NCBI RefSeq assembly: GCF_023476645.1
Contig: NZ_JAMCOJ010000002.1
Coordinates: 219,561 to 283,560, forward strand
Length of the DNA stretch: 64,000 nucleotides
Direction: 5' to 3'
Source of the DNA: Cellulophaga sp. 20_2_10
GTDB taxonomy: Bacteria > Bacteroidota > Bacteroidia > Flavobacteriales > Flavobacteriaceae
The translations under genes were made by a program, and so were the position numbers. Each line of letters opens with the position of its first letter. Position 1 is the stretch's first letter. Below are positions 52,852-60,720 of this stretch, piece by piece. The notes under the pieces are model-generated. The model was given only the letters and a program-made list of their open reading frames with translations. It was not told the origin of the DNA and searched no databases.

Positions 52852-53664
52852 ATGACAAAACTAAACAGAAGAAAATTTATTAAAAGAGGAATTTTAGCAT
52901 CAATTGGATTAATTCTTTTAGATTCACTTTGGTTTGAGAAATATGTCATTGACTGGAATTACTTTGATATCTCAAAATCGAAAAAAGACAAAATAAAAAT
53001 AATTCAAATTTCGGATTTACATTTTGACAAACTAAGATATTTTCATAAGTCCATTGCTAATAAAATAAATTCAATTAAACCTGACTTAATATTTATAACT
53101 GGAGATTCGGTTGACAAAACTGAAAAAATAGATTCGCTGAATGAATTTTTACAATTGATAGATAATTCTATAAAAAAATATGCGATTACAGGAAATTGGG
53201 AATATTGGGGGAAAGTAGATTTAACAAAACTTAAAAACACTTATTCTAAAAATAATTGTGAATTATTAATAAACGAAAATAGAACTATTTCAATTAAAAA
53301 TCGTGAAATATCAATAATTGGAATTGACGATTTAGTTGGTGGAAATGCTAATTTTGGAAAAGCAGTTGAGAACCTAAAACATACTGAAACGAATATTGTT
53401 TTATCGCATTGTCCAGAATATAGAGATACAATTACGAGAGAAAAAGAAAGTGTAAATATTAATTTAGTTCTTTCTGGTCATACTCACGGAGGGCAAATTA
53501 CATTTTTAGGAATAGTTCCTTTTAAACCTCAAGGAAGTGGAAAATATTTAAAAGGTTGGTATAGAGAATCTGAACCGAAAATGTATATATCAAAAGGAAT
53601 TGGAACAAGTATTTTACCCATCCGATTTGGAGCAAGAGCAGAAATGGTAGAAATGGAAATATAA
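52852..53664 (+). CDS. Metallophosphoesterase (YkuE-like)
   Basis: A 270-residue calcineurin-like phosphoesterase. An N-terminal RRKFIKRG and TM look like a Tat-type or signal anchor. The metal motifs follow in order: QISDLHFD (DxH), FITGDSVD (GD), TGNWEYW (GNxE/H), SHCPEYRD (H) and GHTHGGQ (GHxH). Relatives are membrane-associated phosphodiesterases or lipid phosphatases. The unit is bounded by GTTGCCAGTA (52833-52842) and its exact complement TACTGGCAAC (53671-53680). Confidence 0.87.
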   Translation: MTKLNRRKFIKRGILASIGLILLDSLWFEKYVIDWNYFDISKSKKDKIKIIQISDLHFDKLRYFHKSIANKINSIKPDLIFITGDSVDKTEKIDSLNEFLQLIDNSIKKYAITGNWEYWGKVDLTKLKNTYSKNNCELLINENRTISIKNREISIIGIDDLVGGNANFGKAVENLKHTETNIVLSHCPEYRDTITREKESVNINLVLSGHTHGGQITFLGIVPFKPQGSGKYLKGWYRESEPKMYISKGIGTSILPIRFGARAEMVEMEI

Positions 53665-53670
53665 AAAAAC

Positions 53671-53867
53671 TACTGGCAACAATGTATATAAAAAATAGGG
53701 CTTTTGTGCTAACTCCAAAGTTTTGTGTTTATTTACAAAGTCCGCTAAATATAAAATTTGGCCTTTAAGAGAAAAAATAAAAGCAAAATATTTATATTTA
53801 GCTAAGTAATAAACCGAAACGAAAGTACTTTTTAACTGCCCTATGTTTCTTATGCTAACCGTTAGCA
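53671..53867 (+). repeat. attC-like palindromic element E9
   Basis: Starts with TACTGGCAAC and ends with AACCGTTAGCA. Arms: ATAGGGC (53695-53701) with GCCCTAT (53838-53844), and GCTAAATATAAA (53744-53755) with TTTATATTTAGC (53791-53802), both perfect. The core AAAGTCCGCTAAATATAAAA is shared with E2 and E10. It fills the gap before 53880. Confidence 0.7.
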
Positions 53868-53879
53868 ACAAGCTAAAAA

Positions 53880-54956
53880 ATGAAACTCATCTATAAAATC
53901 ATATTAGGAATCTTTGTCTGCTTTATCATCACTCTATATTGGCTTAGTAATATCACAGAAGGAGAATATTACAGGCATCATAGTCCTGATGGTCAATACA
54001 GCATCTATGCATCTAAAGCTAAATATTTTAATTTCCCCTTCTCAAGTTTTGGAGATGTAAGGGGTAAAGTACATTTGTATGATGAACTAGAAAACAAATT
54101 AATTAGTTCTTCTTCTATTGATATGATTTCATATGTGGATGGTGATTTTTTTTGGAATGAAGATGAGTTATATATGAAAGCTAAAACTTATATTAAATTA
54201 CCTAGAAAAATAAATACTAAAATTATTGATGCATATGAAAAATCAGTTCCTGTAAAATATAATTGGAATCTTTATATGTGCGGAAATGAATACGTAGTAA
54301 ATAAAGAACGGAATAGACTGACTGTTAGTGATAAAAACGGAGAGATACTATTACAAAACATTCAATATATTTCCCAAATAGGAAATAGCTTTCAAGTTCT
54401 AAATAATAGAACTGAAATTGAATATTATGATGCAGGATTAAACAAACTAAAAAATGCACCAGACATTAAAATTAAATGTTATGAAGTTTGTGGAAACGTT
54501 ACAACTTATGGTCTTAAAATCGAAGAAAAAAACAATTATTTTGTAATTAAAAAGGCTGTTGGCTTTACAAACTATAATTTTAATAATTATACAGCAATTG
54601 ATTCAATAAGTAAAACAAAAGTAAAAGACATCTACTTTTTAAATAAAAAACGTGAATTCACTTACGATGAAAACATTATAAAACAAGATATTGTTATTAT
54701 AAATTTTAAAACCTATTTTGGTATTTGGAGTGAAAAATATGGAATAGAATATTTTGACACTATTGATTTAAAAAATAATCCAATAAAGGTTATGAGAAAT
54801 GAACTATATGGATATTATAATATGACATCAACCTCTTATTTAAAATTAGAATCATTTAAGTACAATCTAGCAAGATTTGAAAAAAAAGACACTAGCGGTA
54901 AAAAAAGAAATGGTTATGTTACTAGAGAAGGAAATTATTTCTATGATTACAGATAG
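53880..54956 (+). CDS. Membrane-anchored protein with SPDGQY opening
   Basis: A 358-residue protein with an N-terminal signal anchor (~5-24), then HHSPDGQYSIYASKAKYF, like the 120-aa protein at 22394. A long beta-rich region follows that contains weak WG-type repeats near the end (FGIWSEKYGIEYFDTIDL). Probably extracytoplasmic. The unit starts GTTAGCAACA (53861-53870), and AGTTGCCAAC (54959-54968) behind it is complementary at 8 of 10 bases. Confidence 0.6.
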   Translation: MKLIYKIILGIFVCFIITLYWLSNITEGEYYRHHSPDGQYSIYASKAKYFNFPFSSFGDVRGKVHLYDELENKLISSSSIDMISYVDGDFFWNEDELYMKAKTYIKLPRKINTKIIDAYEKSVPVKYNWNLYMCGNEYVVNKERNRLTVSDKNGEILLQNIQYISQIGNSFQVLNNRTEIEYYDAGLNKLKNAPDIKIKCYEVCGNVTTYGLKIEEKNNYFVIKKAVGFTNYNFNNYTAIDSISKTKVKDIYFLNKKREFTYDENIIKQDIVIINFKTYFGIWSEKYGIEYFDTIDLKNNPIKVMRNELYGYYNMTSTSYLKLESFKYNLARFEKKDTSGKKRNGYVTREGNYFYDYR

Positions 54957-54958
54957 CC

Positions 54959-55159
54959 AGTTGCCAACAGTTTATAAAAAAACATAGGCCGTTTGTGCTA
55001 AACCGAAAGGTCTGTGAGTATTAATGAAGTCCGCTAAATATAAAATTTGGCGTTTATAGAAGAAAAAATTAAAAGCAAAATATTTATATTTAGCTAAGTA
55101 ATAAACCGAAACGATAGTGCTTATTTATTGCCCTACTTTTCATATACTAAACGTTGGCA
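54959..55159 (+). repeat. attC-like palindromic element E10
   Basis: Starts AGTTGCCAACAGTTTATAAA and ends GCCCTACTTTTCATATACTAAACGTTGGC; the two ends are imperfect complements over about 30 bases. The inner GCTAAATATAAA (55033-55044) pairs with TTTATATTTAGC (55083-55094). It is close to E9 in sequence through the middle. Confidence 0.7.
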
Positions 55160-55165
55160 GTAATT

Positions 55166-56038
55166 ATGAAACAACTACTAATTATAATAGTATTTTTAAA
55201 TTTCAACTTTCTTCTTGGTCAAGAGACTTTATACGTGTCTGCTAAAAATGGTCTAATCGTAAGAAGTGGGCCAAATAAAACATATAAACAGGTCGGAAAA
55301 CTTTCCTATGCTGAAAAAATAATTTATTATCAAAACACACATCGTTCTGACGAAATTATTGACAATGGAACTATTATAAAAGGAGAATGGTATCATATAA
55401 GTGGGAATGATGTGCATTCAAATAAAAAAATAGATGGTTATGTCTTTAACGGATTTCTGACTTCTAAAACCTTAAAAAAAAGAAAAAAATATTATGAATT
55501 TAAACCTGATACAATATCAGATATAACCTTAAAACATTTTGATGCAGAAAATGTATACAAGTTAGATTCTCAGAAAATAGTTACTGGGAATTATAAGCCT
55601 AAAAATGGAAAAATAATTGAACCTGATTCAGAAAAAGATTGGGGAGATAGACTTATACTTCTAAATAATAAAAATGAAATCTTATTCAAATCTTTTGGAG
55701 CTGGAGATGTATATTTATTTGAACCTCATTTTTATAAAAATAACCGAACAAATAAAATTGTAATAGTTTGCCAATTAGCCTATGAATATTGTTTTGGAGG
55801 AGAAGCTTTTATTTATGAAAATGGTGAAATATCATATATAGGGTTGTTAGATGTCGATAGTGATAATGACGAAAAATGTTTAATTGATATAATAGAAATT
55901 CAAGAAGTTGATGATGAAATAATATTTTCATTTAACTCAGGAAACATTCTATTAGAGCCAGGCTCCGAAGATATTTTAATTAAAAGCAAAGGAGTCAACT
56001 ATATTTACTCTAATAAAGAATTAATTCTAAAAAGATAA
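55166..56038 (+). CDS. Secreted protein with bacterial SH3 domain
   Basis: The start is the ATG at 55166. A TTG at 55154 belongs to the terminal box GTTGGCA and is not needed. The 290-residue protein has a signal peptide (MKQLLIIIVFLNFNFLLGQ), then an SH3_3-type domain (LYVSAKNGLIVRSGPNKTYKQVGKL...WYHISG...GYVFNGFL, ~20-105) and a beta-rich C-terminal domain. The unit is bounded by GTTGGCAGTA (55153-55162) and its exact complement TACTGCCAAC (56041-56050). Confidence 0.8.
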   Translation: MKQLLIIIVFLNFNFLLGQETLYVSAKNGLIVRSGPNKTYKQVGKLSYAEKIIYYQNTHRSDEIIDNGTIIKGEWYHISGNDVHSNKKIDGYVFNGFLTSKTLKKRKKYYEFKPDTISDITLKHFDAENVYKLDSQKIVTGNYKPKNGKIIEPDSEKDWGDRLILLNNKNEILFKSFGAGDVYLFEPHFYKNNRTNKIVIVCQLAYEYCFGGEAFIYENGEISYIGLLDVDSDNDEKCLIDIIEIQEVDDEIIFSFNSGNILLEPGSEDILIKSKGVNYIYSNKELILKR

Positions 56039-56040
56039 AC

Positions 56041-56248
56041 TACTGCCAACAATGTATAAAAAAAAATAGGGCTTTTGTGTTAACTCCAAAGTTTATTACT
56101 TTTTACCAAGTCCGCCAAATCTTTTGAGTTGGCTTTAGAACAAAAAAAGATAAAACAAAATAAATCCCGAAGCCTCGGGATGGCTAAGTGCTTAATTGAA
56201 AGTTTACTACTTTTAATTTCCGCACTAACCATAGCCTAAACGTTGGCA
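56041..56248 (+). repeat. attC-like palindromic element E11
   Basis: Starts TACTGCCAACAATGTATAAA and ends CATAGCCTAAACGTTGGCA; the terminal boxes TGCCAAC and GTTGGCA are exact complements. It has the AAGTCCGCCAAAT core and an internal ATCCCGAAGC/TCGGGAT hairpin. Confidence 0.7.
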
Positions 56249-56282
56249 ACACAAAAAACATTACAAAACCTATCAACTAGAA

Positions 56283-56873
56283 ATGAAAAATGAAAAAATG
56301 CCAGCAGTAGTATACAGAATACTTTTTTTGATAGGAGTAGCTTTATTTCTTACGGGGCAAATTATTTTATCCAAAGGAAATGATTATGTGTATGCTCAAG
56401 AACCTATTGATTTTGCACATTGGTTTTTGTTAGTAGGTGTTGTTTTGTTAATTCCTCAAGTCGTTTTTTTTCCTAAAAAGATCTATAGCCTAATTGGAAT
56501 TCCTTTAACCTTAATTGGGATTACTTGTATTATAGGAATGTGTGTATTAGACTTTATTTGGTGGAGCTTTCCAAACCAAGAAACTCGTAATGAATTTACT
56601 AAACATATTTCGCAAGTTCCATCAATTTGGAAAACCTTTATGACTATAGGGCCTAGCTCTAAAATATTTAATCTTGGATTATTAATTTTAAGTCTTAATT
56701 ATCTTAAAAAAGGTAAAGTAGGTATCGTTATTATTTTAGTGGCTAACCTTATTTTATGGCATATAATTCCATTACCTTTTCGACTAATTTTTGGATATGC
56801 TTTAACTCTAATTGGTTTTAGTATAATTTTTATACAAAGTACTAAAAAAGATGTGCTAGATCGCGGTGTATAA
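56283..56873 (+). CDS. Five-to-six-TM membrane protein
   Basis: A 196-residue hydrophobic protein with TMs near 10-28, 45-62, 68-92, 118-136 (after a polar loop with KHISQVPSIWK), 140-160 and 163-180. No motif recognised. A solitary unit of array 2. Confidence 0.6.
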   Translation: MKNEKMPAVVYRILFLIGVALFLTGQIILSKGNDYVYAQEPIDFAHWFLLVGVVLLIPQVVFFPKKIYSLIGIPLTLIGITCIIGMCVLDFIWWSFPNQETRNEFTKHISQVPSIWKTFMTIGPSSKIFNLGLLILSLNYLKKGKVGIVIILVANLILWHIIPLPFRLIFGYALTLIGFSIIFIQSTKKDVLDRGV

Positions 56874-56945
56874 AACATAGCAATTAAACGCAAGTAGCAA
56901 AGTTTATGCTTTTCTTCTATTTTTACGTATTAACCGGTACCACAC
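56868..56945 (+). repeat. Short attC-like intergenic element E12
   Basis: GGTGTATAAAACATAGC (as in E4 and E8) overlaps the stop of the upstream gene; the end ACGTATTAACCGGTACCACAC is a weak complement. Confidence 0.35.
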
Positions 56946-56952
56946 ATTTAAA

Positions 56953-57786
56953 ATGAACAGATTCAACTACATTTTAATTTTAGTTTTGATATTTAGTGTA
57001 TTGTCTTGTAAAGATGAAAAAACTGATAAAAACTCAACTAAAATAATAGAAAATATTTCTACAGATTTACAGCTAGACCATTTTAATTTTTGGGTAGAGA
57101 ATCCAACGAAAGCAAAAGAACGATTAATCCAAATTGGATTTACTTCTGTTCCCGATTCACTTTCGCAAATTCATAAAGGACAGGGAACAGCAGGGAGATA
57201 TTTCAATTTTTTAAATGTTTACCTCGAGTTAATTTTTGTGTATGACCAGAAAGAATTAGAAGAAAATAATGAAAAGAATAAAGATTTAGATTTTACAAAA
57301 AGAGCAAACTTTAAAAAAAATGGAGCTTCACCTTTTAGTATAGCCCTTAAAGTCAAGGACTATAATATCGAAAAAATCCCTTTCGAAAAGGTTAGATACC
57401 ATCAAGAATGGATGGATGAAAATTCTAGTATATACTCAGCTAAAAACTCTAAGAAGCACATAGAAGAACCTTCAATATTCGTTATTTATCCCGAAATAGA
57501 ATCGGACACATTCCAAACTTTAGCTGACTTAATAAATATTCCTGATGAGTACGCCTTTGCGAGGGAATTTTATAAGCATCCAAACGGCGCCCAAAAGGTT
57601 AGCAAAATTATAATTACGTCTAGCAATCTAAATTTAAATACAGAAACAATTAAAGCCGTAAACGGAATTGAAAATTTGACTGTTAAAAGTGGAAAAGAAC
57701 ATGTAATGGAAGTTCATTTTGATAATGATATTCAAAAAAAGTCGTTCGATTTAAGACCAGAATTACCATTGATTATATATTTGTGA
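56953..57786 (+). CDS. VOC-like lipoprotein (DUF5829-type)
   Basis: A 277-residue lipoprotein (lipobox SVLSC, about Cys19). The opening QLDHFNFWVENPTKAKERLIQIGF and FNFLNVYLELIFV are a VOC/glyoxalase-like module, exported here. The C-terminal half is a second, divergent copy of similar topology. No metal ligand set is evident. Function unknown. Confidence 0.65.
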   Translation: MNRFNYILILVLIFSVLSCKDEKTDKNSTKIIENISTDLQLDHFNFWVENPTKAKERLIQIGFTSVPDSLSQIHKGQGTAGRYFNFLNVYLELIFVYDQKELEENNEKNKDLDFTKRANFKKNGASPFSIALKVKDYNIEKIPFEKVRYHQEWMDENSSIYSAKNSKKHIEEPSIFVIYPEIESDTFQTLADLINIPDEYAFAREFYKHPNGAQKVSKIIITSSNLNLNTETIKAVNGIENLTVKSGKEHVMEVHFDNDIQKKSFDLRPELPLIIYL

Positions 57787-57837
57787 TCTAAAAGTATGCT
57801 ATTGCAAACATTGCCTTACAAAAAGAGTTTCTAATTT

Positions 57838-58674
57838 ATGAGTATCACACAACAAAAAAAGAATACCATAAAAAAAGTATGGCATACATTTATTAATAGC
57901 GCTGCCTGGCGTTGGCTTCAGAAAATAATGATATTAATTATTTTTTCTTTGGTCATAAACCATTTAGCGGCTCGCGATAGTTTTCCTGATAGTGATTCTT
58001 ATAGATTCCCCATTGAAGGCTTTTTAGCATCTATTGTTTTATGTATACTTATTGGCGTTATAACCGAAGTTAATTTTCTGCATTACAAGAAGAAGCATTT
58101 CTCTAAAAAAGTTGAAATGGCAACTATTTTGTGGTTTTTGGCTTCAACTCTAGGATATATTACTATCATGTATATCCCTGTAAATTTTATTTTGAGCATT
58201 GTTGCAGGTGAAAATATTGAGTTCTATTATCTGTTAATTGGTTTGCTAATCACCTTGCTGTTAAGCTTTATTCTTATAGGGTTGTCATATGCCCAAGACG
58301 TATATAGTTTATATACGTTATCTATAAAAGATGCTGTTGTAACTGTAGAAAGTGGCGCAAAAACCACAAAGCTAGCTTATGAGAATATTGCTTGCTTTTA
58401 TAGTGAAAACAAAATTGTATTTGCTGTTAAAAATGACGGTACAACTATGAGTACCGATTTTGTATTGAATGAACTTGAAGAAAAAATAAACAGTCAATTG
58501 TTCTATAGGGCAAACAGGCAAATTATTGTTCACAAAGATGCAGTAGAGGAATTAGAAAAAATTGAAAATGGTAAATTACGTATTCGATTAAAATCTTCAA
58601 TCGATAATGATGCTATTACAGAAATTAATATCAGTAGGTACAAGCGAAAGGAGTTTATGAATTGGTTTCAATAA
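57838..58674 (+). CDS. Membrane-bound LytTR regulator
   Basis: A 278-residue protein with four TMs (about 28-45, 62-82, 95-118, 130-155) followed by a C-terminal LytTR DNA-binding domain (VTVESGAKTTKLAYENIACFY, LFYRANRQIIVHKDAVEEL, then NGKLRIRLK and the ISRYKRKEFMNWF end). It senses at the membrane and binds DNA directly, without a kinase. It lies 115 bp before a CPBP protease gene. Confidence 0.85.
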   Translation: MSITQQKKNTIKKVWHTFINSAAWRWLQKIMILIIFSLVINHLAARDSFPDSDSYRFPIEGFLASIVLCILIGVITEVNFLHYKKKHFSKKVEMATILWFLASTLGYITIMYIPVNFILSIVAGENIEFYYLLIGLLITLLLSFILIGLSYAQDVYSLYTLSIKDAVVTVESGAKTTKLAYENIACFYSENKIVFAVKNDGTTMSTDFVLNELEEKINSQLFYRANRQIIVHKDAVEELEKIENGKLRIRLKSSIDNDAITEINISRYKRKEFMNWFQ

Positions 58675-58789
58675 AAAACCACCGACTATTCAGTTACTAA
58701 TTTACGACCATTCAGTAATAACATACCTAATTAAAAGGAGTTTCAGCGTTTTTGTTCAGTAATTCGTTTAGAATTTAAAATCAAAAATA

Positions 58790-59452
58790 ATGAACAAGAT
58801 TACCTTAAGACAAGCCTTAATTCCATTAATTACCGTTGCAGTTATCTGCTTTTTATGGTTTGGACCAATTAATTTAAGTTATATAGAAAACATCATTGTT
58901 TCTATAGTAATTATCTTATCAACTTATATAGAATACAAAGAAAAACCATTTTTAGCTCTAGGATTTAGAAGTGAAAAATTCACATTCAAAAATATCTTAG
59001 TACTAGCGCCTTTAGTAGCACTTGGCCTTTTTATTTTTTATGTCTTTTTATTGGTGCCTGGAATAACAAAACTCACCGGAGTTCCTATAGATTATTCAAG
59101 TTTTAAAGAATTAGAAGGAAATTTTTCTGCTTGCTTAATTGCCTTATTAGTGGTGTGGGCTACTGCTGGGTTTGGAGAAGAAATTATATTTCGTGGTTAT
59201 TTTATGAGACAATTTGTAAAATTCTTTGGAGAAAGCAAAGTCAGTATTATTTTTAATATTGTCTTGTTAGCTTGTTTTTTCGGTTTTATGCATGGTTACC
59301 AAGGAATTACTGGGCAAATTGTTGCTGGTGCCGTCGGAGGGCTTATAGCTCTTATATTCTACTTACGTAAGTACGATTTATGGTTTGTAATTGCTGTACA
59401 TGGTTTTTTTGATACCATTTCTTTAATTTGTATTTACTTTGGCTTGGCGTAA
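58790..59452 (+). CDS. CPBP-family intramembrane metalloprotease
   Basis: A 220-residue protein with about six to seven TMs and the CPBP (Abi) motifs in order: GFGEEIIFRGYFMR (EExxxR), FFGFMHGYQG (FxxxH) and VIAVHGFFDT (HxxxD). The family includes CAAX-type proteases and bacteriocin-immunity proteins. It follows the LytTR gene, the pairing seen for some peptide-signalling loci. Confidence 0.87.
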   Translation: MNKITLRQALIPLITVAVICFLWFGPINLSYIENIIVSIVIILSTYIEYKEKPFLALGFRSEKFTFKNILVLAPLVALGLFIFYVFLLVPGITKLTGVPIDYSSFKELEGNFSACLIALLVVWATAGFGEEIIFRGYFMRQFVKFFGESKVSIIFNIVLLACFFGFMHGYQGITGQIVAGAVGGLIALIFYLRKYDLWFVIAVHGFFDTISLICIYFGLA

Positions 59453-59921
59453 CTATAGCAAGTACTAACGCTTAGCCCCTTAAATTTACTCAATAAAATA
59501 TACAACACTTTTTTAATGACCAGGGCTATCTATTAATTGTAATTCTATACGTATGCAGAAACAAATAATAGAAACTTTAAACACACTCTGGAATAACAAA
59601 AGAGGAAGAACAAAATAGGAAAGCGAATAAGGTATTACCAAAGCAAGACCTTTGTAGTAATGGATTATTACTAGTAAAAAACATAAACCCGCAACTGTAT
59701 GTTGCGGGTATTTTTATGCTATTTGTGCTTTGTAATGTTGCAATTACACATTTATATATTTGTACTACAGAAAATATTTATATATTGTAAGAAAATTTAA
59801 CACTAATAGTTGTTATTTGCATGTACTAGACATTGAAGAAACATACTGATATGATCTTGTGCAAAGTAGAAATTTAAAAAGCTAATTATTAACAAATATA
59901 GATTTAAAAACAATTAAAAGA
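59453..59921 (+). repeat. R4: diverged copy of the reductase tail/terminator/element, in a gene-poor gap
   Basis: GTATTACCAAAGCAAGACC...GGATTATTACTAG (59632-59673) matches the reductase tail at a lower level. The stem AAACCCGCAAC / GTTGCGGGT (59685-59695 / 59701-59709) and CTACAGAAAATATTTATATATTGTAAGAAAA (59763-59794, in part) follow. A 21-codon frame at 59553 is not convincing. Nothing else is seen in the gap. Confidence 0.6.
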
Positions 59922-60521
59922 ATGAGGAAAATAGTATCAATTTTAGTCTTATTTATTACATTGAGTAGTGTTGCTCAAATTAAAGCGAAGGTGCAGAAAG
60001 TAAATGGATTTGAAGTTTATTTATTAGCTGAGCCAGTAAGAGAATATGAAGCTGTAAAAGGAGGCGGAAAAGGAATACAATGGAGTTCTGCTATTACTGG
60101 TGGTCTAATAAACGAAAGTATCGCTACAAAGGTGAGTAAGTATATTAAGAAGTTGGCGAAACAATATAAAGATGAAAATATAAAATTTGATGCAGTTGTT
60201 TATACCAACGGAAAACAAATGACAGCGATAAAGTTTACGGACGAGAAAACACCTGAAAATAGTGGAATTGCAGTAGTTCAAAAAATCAATGGAATTCCCT
60301 TCTTTGTAATGAGCGAACCTGTAAAAGAATATGAATTTGTAAAAACACTTGGTGCAGGAATTAAATGGAAATCTGCTATAACTGGAGGTTTAATTAACAA
60401 TAGTATTGAGGAAGATTTAATGAAGTTTGCCAAAAAGGCGGAAAATAAATTTAAGAAAAAAAAGATTTCTGCAATAATTTATGATCGTGGAAAAAAAGCA
60501 AATACGATAAAATTTAATTAA
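59922..60521 (+). CDS. Secreted protein with two tandem copies of one domain
   Basis: A 199-residue protein with a signal peptide (MRKIVSILVLFITLSSVAQ). Two ~85-residue repeats follow. Each starts VQKVNGFEVYLLAEPVREYE or VQKINGIPFFVMSEPVKEYE, contains W(S/K)SAITGGLIN(E/N)SI, and ends with a VVYTNGKQMTAIKF or IIYDRGKKANTIKF strand. The family is unknown. The internal duplication is evident on direct comparison. Confidence 0.7.
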   Translation: MRKIVSILVLFITLSSVAQIKAKVQKVNGFEVYLLAEPVREYEAVKGGGKGIQWSSAITGGLINESIATKVSKYIKKLAKQYKDENIKFDAVVYTNGKQMTAIKFTDEKTPENSGIAVVQKINGIPFFVMSEPVKEYEFVKTLGAGIKWKSAITGGLINNSIEEDLMKFAKKAENKFKKKKISAIIYDRGKKANTIKFN

Positions 60522-60524
60522 AAG

Positions 60525-60575
60525 AATTACAAACTTAAGACGTTTGTAATTTATTGCTAGTTTTAACCTAGATAC
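60525..60575 (+). repeat. E13: relict element, end of array 2
   Basis: The segment 60548-60582 matches E3 (25116-25150) at 32 of 35 bases, directly behind an accessory gene, but here it runs into a terminator instead of a GTT box. Confidence 0.5.
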
Positions 60576-60622
60576 AAATCCCGAAGCGTAGTGAATTTCA
60601 CTCCATCGCTTCGGGATTTTAT
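60576..60622 (+). terminator. Rho-independent terminator
   Basis: A 13-bp stem AAATCCCGAAGCG (60576-60588) and its complement (60607-60619) with an inner GTGAA/TTCAC pairing, followed by T-rich sequence. Confidence 0.8.
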
Positions 60623-60720
60623 TCATTTTTTCACTAAATTGTGACCTTAAAATATGCAACAAATAGTAAACAAGCATTCTGTTACAGACAGAGAATTTAA
60701 TACTATTCAAAAAATTATAT

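Noticed and set aside
59553-59618. 21-codon ORF in the gap 59453-59921
   Set aside because: Too short, no conservation evidence, and the following sequence is a diverged repeat; perhaps a gene remnant but not supportable.
21400-60700. The repeated intergenic elements as CRISPR arrays
   Set aside because: Repeats are 100-200 bp, imperfect, separated by whole genes and not by uniform spacers; no cas gene is present.
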